A stretch of DNA of 64,000 bases from NCBI RefSeq assembly GCF_004335015.1, contig NZ_RQRU01000001.1, positions 1 through 64,000 on the forward strand. Direction: 5' to 3'. How positions within the stretch are numbered: the first letter of the stretch is position 1; each line of letters starts with the position of its first letter. This document shows, piece by piece, positions 18,086 through 27,514 of the stretch. Below the pieces are notes generated by a model. The model saw nothing but the letters and a program-made list of their open reading frames with translations. It made no database searches and had not been told where the DNA came from. The stretch is from Psychrobacter pygoscelis. GTDB taxonomy: Bacteria; Pseudomonadota; Gammaproteobacteria; Pseudomonadales; Moraxellaceae. The translations under genes were made by a program, and so were the position numbers.

Positions 18086-19198
18086 TCATGATCTTAAAGC
18101 GTTGGCATACTGAGCAAATTGTTCACGATTCTCCATCAGCTCTTCACAGGTAATGGCAAATACCCCGCGGCCCCCGTGAGCGAAACGAAGCCAGTCAAAT
18201 TGAATGTCAGGATAGGCTTGATTGAGCGCCCACTCACTATCACCCACTTCACAGACCAAAAGACCGTCACGGGTCAAATAGTCTGGTGCATCAAATAAAA
18301 TTTGATGCACCAAATCCAGACCGTCTTGACCAGCAGCTAGAGCATGGTCAGGCTCGTATAGAAACTCAGGGGGTAGTTCTGCCATGGCTTCGGCATCGAC
18401 ATAAGGCGGGTTAGTCACGATAAGCTCGTATTGTTGCTCTGCAGGAATCTTGCTAAATAAGTCGGACTCAATAAGATTGACCTGATGAGCAATGCCGTGA
18501 TGATCAACGTTGACGGCTGCGACTTCTAGTGCATTTTTATCAATGTCCGCAGCATCTACCGCGGCATCGACAAAACGCGAAGCCAAAGCGATGGCTATGC
18601 AGCCCGACCCTGTGCATAAATCCAAAATACGCTCTGGATGCGCTAATTGCTTAACCTCTAGACCATGATCAAAAAATGGGGTGCTATGCTCGTCGCTCAT
18701 TTTAGAGATAGAGCGGCCTAGAGGCTGTGCCCGTTCATCAGCGTCAAAGTAGGGATAGAACTGCTGGCGAATCAGCTCAGCGATCGGTGAGCGTGGAATA
18801 AGGACTCGCTCATCCACATAAAAAGGCAGATCACAAAAGTAAGCCAAATTAATCAGGTAGCTTAAGGGCTTTCGCAGGGTAATTCGCTCTTGAAGTAGCG
18901 TTAGTACCTCTCGTTTCTCAGTGTTCGTTAAGCGGCAATCTAATATTTGCTCGTCAGCAGACCAGTCAAGAGATAGCGTGTGCAGCACAATAGCGGCAGC
19001 TTCTGCGAACGCATCCGTCGTACCTTGGGCTACGACCACATCGTAAACACGAAGCTGGGTGACGCAAAAGCGAATAAAGTCACGGATACTATGCAGCTGC
19101 TCACTGGCTTCATCTATTTGCGACTGTAGCTCAGACAAATCGGTATCTTCAGTAAAATACGGTATCGACTCAGCATTAATAGTTTGGTGATCTGACAT
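18086..19198 (-). CDS. prmB: Ribosomal protein L3 glutamine N5-methyltransferase PrmB
   Basis: The product is 371 residues from the ATG at 19198, which has AAGG upstream; an upstream in-frame start at 19279 adds 27 unconserved residues. It methylates a glutamine of ribosomal protein L3. The SAM-binding motif ILDLCTGSGCIAIALASRF lies near residues 195-213, and the catalytic NPPY sits in IVTNPPYVDAEAM near 265. The SNF/PrmC-like RIPLSYL region is seen as RKPLSYLINLAYFC. PrmB rather than release-factor methylase PrmC is chosen for the adjacency to aroC and the N-terminal SIRDFIRFCVTQL helix typical of PrmB. It is longer than the E. coli enzyme, with an inserted segment near residues 165-190. Confidence 0.9.
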   Translation of the reverse strand: MSDHQTINAESIPYFTEDTDLSELQSQIDEASEQLHSIRDFIRFCVTQLRVYDVVVAQGTTDAFAEAAAIVLHTLSLDWSADEQILDCRLTNTEKREVLTLLQERITLRKPLSYLINLAYFCDLPFYVDERVLIPRSPIAELIRQQFYPYFDADERAQPLGRSISKMSDEHSTPFFDHGLEVKQLAHPERILDLCTGSGCIAIALASRFVDAAVDAADIDKNALEVAAVNVDHHGIAHQVNLIESDLFSKIPAEQQYELIVTNPPYVDAEAMAELPPEFLYEPDHALAAGQDGLDLVHQILFDAPDYLTRDGLLVCEVGDSEWALNQAYPDIQFDWLRFAHGGRGVFAITCEELMENREQFAQYANALRS

Positions 19199-19697
19199 AG
19201 GTGACCTTTTATAGCTTGATAGATAATAAGTAAATGGATAATAGTAAATAACCCACAACTTGTGATTAAGGATTAACACTGACTTAGCATATAACCGTGG
19301 CGTAAAATGTAAAAACGTTACTAGAACATCAATAATATTCGATATTTAGTTAATCGCTCAATGCCATTAGCCACGTATGAGCAACAGATAAGTAACATTT
19401 AACTATCATTAACACGCTGTCATCAGCATAAATTAACACTTGATAGACCGTTATTTTCGGTATATTACCAATAAAGCTCGCTCTTGGAGAGCATCGCACA
19501 TTCCACAAGTGTGATAACTAGGGCATTATAGTCATAACCTCTTACGCATGCCAATGACAATATTACAATCGCCAATATCAATGCTTACTGCATTGTATTT
19601 CATTGACGATTCACACAAAAATGTTTGGCAAAGATTTGCGAACGCTTTAAATTATGCGCATAATACCGATTACTTTTCAATCACGTGTGACTAAATT
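19199..19697. other. Divergent prmB / L,D-transpeptidase intergenic region
   Basis: About 500 bp separating two divergent genes. It must contain both promoters. No gene, long repeat or unambiguous operator was recognised. Confidence 0.4.
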
Positions 19698-21203
19698 ATG
19701 CGTACACCTTCTTTATTTGAACATTCAGAAAAACTATCTAGCAAGTATTCATTAAGCTCGGCTATTCGTGCTGCGATGCTTGGCTCTGTCTGCCTTTTAT
19801 CAGGCCTCAGCACAGGCGCTATAGCTGCTACTAATGATACTGAGCGCACGCTTCCTGTGCGTAGCATTGATGCCTTACCTGACATCTCAAGCTTGTCAGG
19901 CACTACAATCGATGAAAGCCGCAGTCGCTCATCGGCTGACTCCATAGGCCAACTTATCGAAAACAAGAGCCAAGACCAGAATCAAGCGTCGGGTAACAGC
20001 AATACAGGGCAAGAGACTACTCAGCCTCAGCCTAGCAACCCATTAAATGGTCAGTCCACTAAACCAGCGCCTAACTCAAGTGTAAATCCTGACAATATGA
20101 GTGCTGCTGAGCTTACTCGTCAAGATGAGCTATCTGACAACACCGATGACATCGAAGAAGGTCAGGCAGTCGCCTCGCCAACTGGCGCTGAAGATGCGCA
20201 ATCAAACAGCCCGCTACCTTACAATCAGCCAACCACTGAGCAGCGCGCATTAGCGACAGATGATACTGCCATTAAAAGTATCGAAAATAAAGATGGCAAA
20301 ACCTATACCACGCTAGACTTATCCAGCTATGCCCAGCAGGTAAATAGTGCCCAGTGGTCGCCAAATATGAACGTAAACTCGGCAATGACCATTAAGATGC
20401 AAGCTTTGCTAGACTGGAACCACGCCTCTCCTGGTCCTATCGACGGTGGTTGGGGTATGAACAGCAAAAAAGCATTGATTAACTTTCAAGCCATGCAAGG
20501 CTTGCCAACGACTGGCAAGATGAATCAGCAAACATGGGATGCTCTAAATAAGAATATTCCAAAGAATCAGCCGGTCTTAGTGACATATACCTTGACTGAA
20601 GATGATGTCAAATCCAACTTTGCTACCACGCCATCAGGCGCAGAAGCCAAGTCAAAAATGAAAGGATTATATTATCAAGACATCAAAGAGATGTTAGGTG
20701 AGCGTTTCCATATGGACGTGCGTTATCTAGACAAGCTAAATAGAAACAAATCCTATAAAGCTGGCGAGACTATCACGGTAGTCAATACCGGTGCTCAGCT
20801 AAAAGAGCGCATTACTCGCGTGGTCGCTAATAAAGCCGATAAGACTCTATATGCTTATCATGGCAACAAGTTGGTCGCCACCTATCCAACTACTGTAGGC
20901 AGCAGCGACACCCCATCTCCTCATGGTACTTATAAAATCGTCAATAAAGTGAAGATGCCTTGGTACAAAGCTACCGTTGGTGAAGGCGCGAATAAGCAAG
21001 TCTATATGTTGCCACCAGGTCCAAATAATCCAGTCGGTGTCGTCTGGATGGGACTCTCGAAGCCATCTTATGGCCTTCATGGGTCACCAAAACCTGAGGG
21101 TATTAGCCGCCAAGCTTCACACGGCTGCATTCGCTTGACCAACTGGGACGTCCTCGAAGTCTATGCCAATATCGAAAATGGCGCTACTGTTGAGTTAAAA
21201 TAA
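19698..21203 (+). CDS. L,D-transpeptidase with peptidoglycan-binding domain (ErfK/YbiS/YcfS/YnhG family)
   Basis: The product is 501 residues. A signal segment (AAMLGSVCLLSGLSTGAIAA, about residues 29-48) precedes a Gln/Asn/Pro-rich disordered linker to about residue 190. A peptidoglycan-binding domain follows (WNHASPGPIDGGWGMNSKKA, about 237-285), then a LysM-like stretch, and the YkuD catalytic domain with HGSPKPEG and the active-site cysteine in SHGCIRLTNWDVLEVY near residue 475. Enzymes of this type form 3-3 peptide crosslinks or attach proteins to the cell wall from the periplasm. The ATG at 19698 is the natural start for the signal peptide. A terminator follows. Which of the two activities it has cannot be told from sequence. 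Confidence 0.92.
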   Translation: MRTPSLFEHSEKLSSKYSLSSAIRAAMLGSVCLLSGLSTGAIAATNDTERTLPVRSIDALPDISSLSGTTIDESRSRSSADSIGQLIENKSQDQNQASGNSNTGQETTQPQPSNPLNGQSTKPAPNSSVNPDNMSAAELTRQDELSDNTDDIEEGQAVASPTGAEDAQSNSPLPYNQPTTEQRALATDDTAIKSIENKDGKTYTTLDLSSYAQQVNSAQWSPNMNVNSAMTIKMQALLDWNHASPGPIDGGWGMNSKKALINFQAMQGLPTTGKMNQQTWDALNKNIPKNQPVLVTYTLTEDDVKSNFATTPSGAEAKSKMKGLYYQDIKEMLGERFHMDVRYLDKLNRNKSYKAGETITVVNTGAQLKERITRVVANKADKTLYAYHGNKLVATYPTTVGSSDTPSPHGTYKIVNKVKMPWYKATVGEGANKQVYMLPPGPNNPVGVVWMGLSKPSYGLHGSPKPEGISRQASHGCIRLTNWDVLEVYANIENGATVELK

Positions 21204-21250
21204 GTTGATCTAGATTTTGCTCTAAGAGCAACTTATTAGCAGCCTATATT

Positions 21251-21279
21251 AAAAGCCACCATATTTATGGTGGCTTTTT
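21251..21279. terminator. Bidirectional rho-independent terminator
   Basis: AAAAGCCACCATA pairs with TATGGTGGCTTTT across a short AT loop, with T-runs on both strands. It lies 48 bases after the L,D-transpeptidase stop and downstream of the convergent small membrane protein gene. Confidence 0.9.
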
Positions 21280-21394
21280 GCGCTCAGCTTATAAGAGCCA
21301 TGGCTGCTTCAATTTTAATATAGATAAATCACATTATCCGATACTAACAAATGACCTTTATCTTAATGGGCAATATCCTAATGATAACTAGTCT

Positions 21395-21610
21395 TTAACT
21401 ATGCCCATTACTGGTCTCTTCACCAGAGATACTGCCTATTTTTTTAGTGAAGAACCAAGCCACAGGGATAGCCAATAGTGCGCCACCGACAGCCACGGTG
21501 ATAATGTGTGGAATCTCATCAAAGCCGATAACTAGAGCGGCTATCATAATAACCCCAATAAGCACAGTCGCAGTCATTGAGTAAATCATAGATAATAATG
21601 GCCAATTCAT
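21395..21610 (-). CDS. Small inner-membrane protein (71 aa), unknown function
   Basis: The product has two predicted membrane segments: MIYSMTATVLIGVIMIAALV and then ITVAVGGALLAIPVAWFFT, followed by a polar tail ending SGEETSNGHS. AAGGGATAG sits five bases before the ATG, a strong ribosome site supporting translation. It is transcribed alone toward the bidirectional terminator at 21251-21279. It looks like the short two-helix membrane proteins common in Acinetobacter and Psychrobacter; no function is assigned. Confidence 0.75.
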   Translation of the reverse strand: MNWPLLSMIYSMTATVLIGVIMIAALVIGFDEIPHIITVAVGGALLAIPVAWFFTKKIGSISGEETSNGHS

Positions 21611-22271
21611 AAGTCTATCCCTTATAAGTTATGTGGGTATACTGTAGTTATACTCCTATTCCTTACAAAGTGTAAGTATTTATTTTTGCCTGATAGTTTA
21701 TGAATTAACGCTGACAAAATTAGCAATTATTGTTATTATTAGTAGGACTGTGTGACTGATACAGTTGTTGATAATTTATTGTTAAATATATTGAATATAT
21801 AGTTATTAATAATTTTGTTGTTGCAATTACTGTTGTTGAACGTCTCACTATTAAGAACCCAAGTGTTTAGCGGTCAGTCATCAAAAGTTAGCCTCTATTA
21901 CTTTAGCTATTTATTTTTTATTACCGATAAATCCCCTTTTTCTTCCTCACGCCTCCTTGCTGCTACTTTGTCCAAAACAACCCATATCCTATATTCAATT
22001 CTGCGCATCATCGCAGCCCGACTACAAGTCAGCAGTGTATTAAGTGATTGACGAGACTGTCTTTGATAGATGAATAGCCATAAGAGAAATATTCTCTGTA
22101 GAATGCCCTGTGATTGACAATAAATTTATCTTCGTTTTGCGCCTATGCTTTAACCAAAGTCGCGTCCTAGTTAGTTAACTATTAATTTGTATAATTTCAA
22201 GAAATTGTTTTCAATCAGCGCTAATTTATCAGTACAATAGCGCATCTTGTCCTTATAAAAACAATCTACTC
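21611..22271. other. AT-rich intergenic region upstream of the DUF389 gene
   Basis: About 660 bp. A possible 78-codon plus-strand frame (21815-22051) has no ribosome site and unnatural composition and is not called. The region must carry the promoters of the two divergent genes. Nothing else was recognised. Confidence 0.4.
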
Positions 22272-24134
22272 ATGACTCAATCCTCTTCAAACACCCCCAA
22301 AGATTCTAATAGTGATCAAGTATTGGACGCTGCTAATGACAATCGTAATGATACTGATCGCAAAAATGAGGACGACTTGCCATTGGACAGTGCTATTGAA
22401 AGTCAAGGGAATGGGGTGGCAGTTGAGATCGAAACTGAAGCCAAAGTCATTATCTCTTCTCTCAGCCCTGACGTCGTCATTGCTGAGGTTAGTGAGTCAG
22501 ACTCCGAGCAAGATAGCAGTGCAAAACTTAACCCAGATATAGATGCGTCAGCTGATAATTCTGGTGTCGCTCGTGCTGACGCCCCTGCAGCTCAAAGTAT
22601 GGATACTCAGTCCAATGCCTTACCAGCCACTATCTCTCAAGCCGGTGCTTCTCAAGCAGTGGATTCTCAAGCAGCTGAGTCACAACCAACCGCGACAGTA
22701 GAATCTATCGATGAGACAGATTCAAACACCGCTGCGGCTAGTAGTGACGCTAATGGAGCTGATCCTGATGCCAAAATCCTAAAGGATCTAGAGTACGTTC
22801 AGAATCTAAGCGATGCTCAAAGTTTAATCAGCCAAGAGCTTATTGATGCCAACGATACTAATACTGATGCCCACTCGCCAGCTGATATCCAAGCGGCGTT
22901 AGTCGCAGTTAATAAGTCTAAGTCATCTAATGATTCTAAAACGGATGCGGTGTCAGATACTGACGACACCTCTATACTTGAGAATCAATCAGAAGAGCAA
23001 GATGAGGATGACGACGAAACCGAAGAGGAACGAGAGCAAAAAAAGCGTGAGGCGCAGCTTGAAGCGTATAAGCAATTCGTCGCTTATCAAGAAAACAACC
23101 GTGAGATAGACTACCCGCAAGTCCGGGTCAAAATCGAAGCCAATGCGCTACCGAGCAAGATGTACTTTTTGATGAATGCGCTATCGGCAATTATTGCCAG
23201 CTATGGCTTGGTCGCCGACTCCGCTGCAGTGGTGATAGGCGCGATGTTGGTCGCGATGATGTTAGGCCCGATTACTGGGGTGGCATTAGCCATTATCGAT
23301 TACCGAATGCCGCTACTTCGTAAGTCCTTATTTACAGTGGCTGCCGGAGGTTTATTGGTAGTCACCGTTGGTTTTATTGTCGGGATACTGCATCAAGGTC
23401 AGCCTCTGACCAGCGAGATTCTATCGAGAACGCAGCCGACTTCAATGGATTTGATGATTGCGCTGGCGGGCGGTACGGCGGGTGCTTACGCCATGATTTC
23501 CCCGAATTTATCAGTAGCAGTAGTGGGGGTTGCGGTAGCGACGGCTTTAGTGCCGCCTCTTGCCGCCAGCGGCATCTTATTCGCTAATGGCGAGATGTCC
23601 CTCGGCTTTGGGGCGTTTTTGCTAGCAGTGACCAACATCATTGCCATTCAGTTCACTAACGCTATGGTGCTATGGTTTAGTGGCTTTCGTAGGCTAGTAG
23701 ACGACGACTACAAGTCAGGGACTTACCTTACTTTTTTTCGGCGAAATGCGGTCACCCTTTTGCTGCTTGTCGGCTTAGGGATATATCTGTCAATTAATCT
23801 GAACACTATTGCCAAGCAGCAGAGGTTTGAGAGCGATGTCAAAGCAGCAATCAATGACCACTTCATTGATAGAGGCAATGTCTTGACCAATACGCAATTT
23901 GATAAGCAAGATGGCTATCAGAACATTCGCGCTGTTGTCCGCGGTGAGACTGACCCTACCCCCTATGATGTTCAGCAGATTGAAGCAGTAATCACCCAAG
24001 ATATTGAAGAGAACTACCCTAATTACCTTCCTGTCAAGTTACAACTGCGTTACCTACCCATTCAAGTTATTGAGTCAAACCCTCTCATCCAAGACAAGCT
24101 TGATGAGACTGATGCCGCAATATTGACCAACTAA
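22272..24134 (+). CDS. DUF389 family membrane protein with long acidic N-terminus
   Basis: The product is 620 residues. Residues 1-255 are disordered and strongly acidic, with Ala/Ser/Asp/Glu/Gln-rich runs including EEQDEDDDETEEEREQKKRE. The DUF389 membrane core begins near residue 285: LPSKMYFLMNALSAIIASYG, then VVIGAMLVAMMLGPITGVAL, a further GGTAGAYAMISPNLSVAVVG and ATALVPPLAASGILFANGE. A membrane segment (TLLLLVGLGIYLSIN) and a C-terminal soluble domain of about 115 residues follow. The family is widespread and its function is not established. The ATG at 22272 is the first in frame. No neighbour suggests a role. A much shorter form starting later would lack the acidic part, but no good internal start was seen. 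Confidence 0.85.
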   Translation: MTQSSSNTPKDSNSDQVLDAANDNRNDTDRKNEDDLPLDSAIESQGNGVAVEIETEAKVIISSLSPDVVIAEVSESDSEQDSSAKLNPDIDASADNSGVARADAPAAQSMDTQSNALPATISQAGASQAVDSQAAESQPTATVESIDETDSNTAAASSDANGADPDAKILKDLEYVQNLSDAQSLISQELIDANDTNTDAHSPADIQAALVAVNKSKSSNDSKTDAVSDTDDTSILENQSEEQDEDDDETEEEREQKKREAQLEAYKQFVAYQENNREIDYPQVRVKIEANALPSKMYFLMNALSAIIASYGLVADSAAVVIGAMLVAMMLGPITGVALAIIDYRMPLLRKSLFTVAAGGLLVVTVGFIVGILHQGQPLTSEILSRTQPTSMDLMIALAGGTAGAYAMISPNLSVAVVGVAVATALVPPLAASGILFANGEMSLGFGAFLLAVTNIIAIQFTNAMVLWFSGFRRLVDDDYKSGTYLTFFRRNAVTLLLLVGLGIYLSINLNTIAKQQRFESDVKAAINDHFIDRGNVLTNTQFDKQDGYQNIRAVVRGETDPTPYDVQQIEAVITQDIEENYPNYLPVKLQLRYLPIQVIESNPLIQDKLDETDAAILTN

Positions 24135-24588
24135 GGGTATGGCGTAATATAGACAGCTAGGTAGCCAGTCCTACTAAGCATTGTCGCATCACGGCAGTGA
24201 TATTAATGTAGGTTATTGGCTAGACTCTAGAGACTAAGGCCACGTAGCTATCTCGCCGTGTCTGTGTGGGATATTTACAATCGACTCACTAGGATAGTCT
24301 GTGAATACCAATAATCCTAAAATATTTCGTCGTCAATTAATTGGCTATTGATTAGCGAAGCCCTTTAGCCCTATCTATAAAATATCTAAAGTCGCTCTAT
24401 AATTAATTAAAATAACCGATGCCATTCATTGCTATTGCCAATAGCGCTGTGCTTGATGACAGCGCCCATCAAAGGGGCAACTGTGCTAAAATTGCGCATT
24501 TAAACTCATAATCGAATGACCCATAAATCAGTATGATGTATTAATCATACCCTCTATTCATTTCATAATGCATTATTAAGGAGCCACA
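24135..24588. other. Intergenic region upstream of alaS
   Basis: About 450 bp without a recognised gene or terminator. It must hold the alaS promoter and any leader sequence. Confidence 0.4.
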
Positions 24589-27264
24589 GTGAGCCGACCA
24601 TTTCGCTCAGCCGACATTCGCCAGGCATTTATTAATTTTTTTAAGAGCAAGCAGCACACCCATGTGCCTTCATCAAGCCTAATCCCGCACAATGATCCAA
24701 CGCTACTGTTTACCAATGCAGGAATGAACCAATTTAAAGACTGCTTTTTGGGGCTTGAAGATCGCGGCTATCATCGAGCGGTCTCATCACAAAAATGTGT
24801 CCGTGCTGGCGGCAAGCACAATGACTTAGATAATGTCGGCTATACCGCAAGACACCATACTTTTTTTGAGATGCTAGGTAACTTCTCCTTTGGCGATTAC
24901 TTCAAAAAAGATGCTATTCCTTTCGTTTGGGAGTTTCTAACGTCCGAGGACTGGCTAGCACTGGATAAAGAGCGCCTGTATGTGACCATTTATGAGACCG
25001 ACGAAGAGGCCTTTGATATCTGGCACAATGATATTGGGCTAGATAGCGAGCGTATTATCCGTATCGGTGATAATAAGGGTGCGCCTTATGCTTCTGATAA
25101 CTTCTGGACAATGGGCGATACAGGACCTTGTGGGCCTTGCACCGAAGTATTCTACGATCATGGTGCGGATATCGAAGGCGGCTTACCTGGTACTCCTGAA
25201 GAAGACGGCGACCGCTTTATTGAGATTTGGAACTGCGTCTTTATGCAGTTTAATCGCCAAAAGGATGGCAGCCTAGAGCCACTACCAGCGCCTAGCGTCG
25301 ATACTGGTATGGGACTTGAGCGAATCAGTGCCATCTTACAAGGGGTACATGGCAACTATGAGATTGATATTTTTGTCAATTTAATGGACGCTGCTGCCGA
25401 GATACTCGGTATCGAAAATACACAACAAGCCTCCCTAAAAGTGATTGCTGATCATATCCGAGCTGTGTGTTTCTTAATTGCCGATGGTGTGCTGCCTAGT
25501 AATGAGGGCCGCGGCTATGTGCTACGCCGCATCATTCGCCGCGCCGTTCGTCATGGCAATAAGCTGGGCGCAGACTCTGCGTTTTTTTACAAAATGGTCA
25601 CTCCTTTGGTAAAAGAGATGGGCGAAGCTTACCCAGACCTTATCGAAAAGCAATCAGCTATTGAGTCGGCTATCGAAAAAGAAGAGTCACAGTTCGCCAA
25701 GACCTTAGCCCAAGGTCTACGCCTGCTATCAGGAGAGCTTGATGCCCTGCAATCTGGTGACGTGTTGTCCGGTGAGACCGCCTTTAAGCTCTATGATACT
25801 TATGGCTTCCCAGTTGATTTAACTGCTGATATCTCACGGGAGCGTGGTATCCGTATTGATGAAGCCAGCTTTGAGGAACACATGCAGGAGCAGCGCCTAC
25901 GCGCACGCGCTGCAGGTCAGTTTGATGTCGATTATAGTAGTGTGATTCAGATCGATACGCCTACTGAGTTTATTGGTTATGATAAGCATGATGACAGCGA
26001 CGTGACTATTTTGGCTATTTATGAAGAAGGGAAAGCCAGCGACACGCTTACGGAAGGCAATGCTGGCGTCTTAGTATTAGATCGTACCCCATTTTATGCT
26101 GAGGGCGGCGGTCAAGTGGGTGAAAATGGTGAAATCCGTACCGACTCTGGTGTTTTTAGTGTTCAAGACACCAAAAAGTCAGGGCACAGCATCATTCACC
26201 ACGGCGTGGTCAGTATGGGTGAGATTCACACCAACCAAAGTGCTCATGCTCAGGTGACCTCGGACCTTCGTGCCGCTAGTGCCAAGAATCACTCAGCGAC
26301 CCACTTACTCCATGCCGCCCTACGTCAAGAGCTCGGTGATAAAGTCAATCAAAAGGGCTCGCTGGTATCAAGCGAAGTCCTGCGCTTCGACTTCTCTTAC
26401 GATGAGCCTGTAACACCGCAACAGCTTGCTAAGATTGAACGCATCGTTAATGAGCAGATTCAAGCCAACGTTGCTGCCCGAATCGAGCACATGAGTATCG
26501 ATGAGGCGATGAAAAAAGGTGCAATGGCCCTATTCGGTGAGAAATATGGAGATGAAGTCCGAGTTCTGACCATGGGGACTAGTACGGTTAAAGATGGCAT
26601 TGAGATACCCTTCTCTATCGAGCTTTGTGGCGGCCTTCATGTCGAGCGTACGGGTGATATTGGTATCTTTAAGATTATTAGCGAGTCTGGCATCGCAGCC
26701 GGTGTTCGTCGTATTGAGGCCGTTACCGGTATGGGCGCGCTTAAATACATCCAGCAAGGTGACCGCCAGTTAACCACCATAGCGGCGCAGCTCAAAGCCA
26801 AACGTCCTGAGATTGCGGAGCGAGTCCAGACTCTAGCGGATAAGCAGCGCGAGCTAGAAAAAGAGATCGAACGACTTGGTCAAAAGCTCGCCAGTAGCCA
26901 AGCCGCTAGTATTGTCAATGACACCCAGACCATAGCTGGTCATCAAGTTCTAATCAGCCACGTGGCAGGTATTGACGGCAAGTCTATTCGTGCCTTAATG
27001 GACGATATCAAATCCAAACTGCCCGATACTATAATCGTGCTAATTGGTGATAAAGACGGTCAGTTAGCATTAGCAGCTAGCGTGGCTAAGTCGTTGACAT
27101 CCACCATCAAGGCTGGTGATATTATTCGCCATTTAGCAGGTGAGCTTGGCGGTAAAGGGGGTGGCAAGCCCGACTATGCTCAAGGCGGAGCGGCGAAGCC
27201 GGATAACTTCAATACCGTCCTCAGCTCACTACCTACTTGGCTTGAGTCACAATTGGACAAATAG
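24589..27264 (+). CDS. alaS: Alanyl-tRNA synthetase
   Basis: The product is 891 residues and starts at a GTG with AAGGAG six bases upstream. It charges tRNA-Ala. The class II aminoacylation core is at the N-terminus (RSADIRQAFINFFKSKQHTH, then the FTNAGMNQFKDCFLG motif and GDNFWTMGDTGPCGPCTE). The editing domain carries HSATHLLHAALR near residue 567 and CGGLHVERTGDIG near 680, which together form its zinc site. The C-Ala domain ends with GGKGGGKPDYAQGG. Length and motifs are normal. lysC and csrA follow in the same orientation, the arrangement found in Pseudomonas. Confidence 0.98.
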   Translation: MSRPFRSADIRQAFINFFKSKQHTHVPSSSLIPHNDPTLLFTNAGMNQFKDCFLGLEDRGYHRAVSSQKCVRAGGKHNDLDNVGYTARHHTFFEMLGNFSFGDYFKKDAIPFVWEFLTSEDWLALDKERLYVTIYETDEEAFDIWHNDIGLDSERIIRIGDNKGAPYASDNFWTMGDTGPCGPCTEVFYDHGADIEGGLPGTPEEDGDRFIEIWNCVFMQFNRQKDGSLEPLPAPSVDTGMGLERISAILQGVHGNYEIDIFVNLMDAAAEILGIENTQQASLKVIADHIRAVCFLIADGVLPSNEGRGYVLRRIIRRAVRHGNKLGADSAFFYKMVTPLVKEMGEAYPDLIEKQSAIESAIEKEESQFAKTLAQGLRLLSGELDALQSGDVLSGETAFKLYDTYGFPVDLTADISRERGIRIDEASFEEHMQEQRLRARAAGQFDVDYSSVIQIDTPTEFIGYDKHDDSDVTILAIYEEGKASDTLTEGNAGVLVLDRTPFYAEGGGQVGENGEIRTDSGVFSVQDTKKSGHSIIHHGVVSMGEIHTNQSAHAQVTSDLRAASAKNHSATHLLHAALRQELGDKVNQKGSLVSSEVLRFDFSYDEPVTPQQLAKIERIVNEQIQANVAARIEHMSIDEAMKKGAMALFGEKYGDEVRVLTMGTSTVKDGIEIPFSIELCGGLHVERTGDIGIFKIISESGIAAGVRRIEAVTGMGALKYIQQGDRQLTTIAAQLKAKRPEIAERVQTLADKQRELEKEIERLGQKLASSQAASIVNDTQTIAGHQVLISHVAGIDGKSIRALMDDIKSKLPDTIIVLIGDKDGQLALAASVAKSLTSTIKAGDIIRHLAGELGGKGGGKPDYAQGGAAKPDNFNTVLSSLPTWLESQLDK

Positions 27265-27327
27265 CCAAAAGCAGTGATAATAGCCCTATCCTTGAGCAAA
27301 CATTTTGGTAAGTACGTTAGTTTTGGC

Positions 27328-27364
27328 TTTGGTTATATCTTTTATTATATAAGATATAACCAAA
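27328..27364. repeat. 14-bp perfect inverted repeat after alaS
   Basis: TTTGGTTATATCTT (27328-27341) is the exact reverse complement of 27351-27364, with a 9-base loop. It lies 63 bases after the alaS stop. It has no T-run, so it may be a processed-end hairpin or weak terminator rather than a standard one. Confidence 0.75.
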
Positions 27365-27444
27365 TACCATGATTATAGGCGCGCTAAGTGCTTAAACTTA
27401 CGCACCGATTATGATATAAAGGATGGCTGAAATTTTTGGTGGAA

Positions 27445-27487
27445 ACGTTGGTTGTAGCGACAAGATAGTCACTCGATTAGCCAACGT
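27445..27487 (+). promoter_or_regulatory. Possible leader hairpin just before lysC
   Basis: ACGTTGG (27445-27451) pairs with CCAACGT (27481-27487) and encloses a weaker inner pairing (GCGAC with GTC and flanks). CCCTTTT follows, 28 bases before the lysC ATG. The position suits an attenuator or leader stem, but it lacks the size and complexity of a lysine riboswitch. Confidence 0.4.
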
Positions 27488-27514
27488 CGTCCCTTTTGAT
27501 AAATGGATATAGTT

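Noticed and set aside
21815..22051. 78-codon plus-strand frame upstream of the DUF389 gene
   Set aside because: No ribosome site, rich in Leu/Ser/Tyr from AT-rich DNA, and no domain; likely chance.
27265..27514. Lysine riboswitch upstream of lysC
   Set aside because: The 250-bp gap has only two simple stems; the multi-helix lysine aptamer pattern could not be traced.
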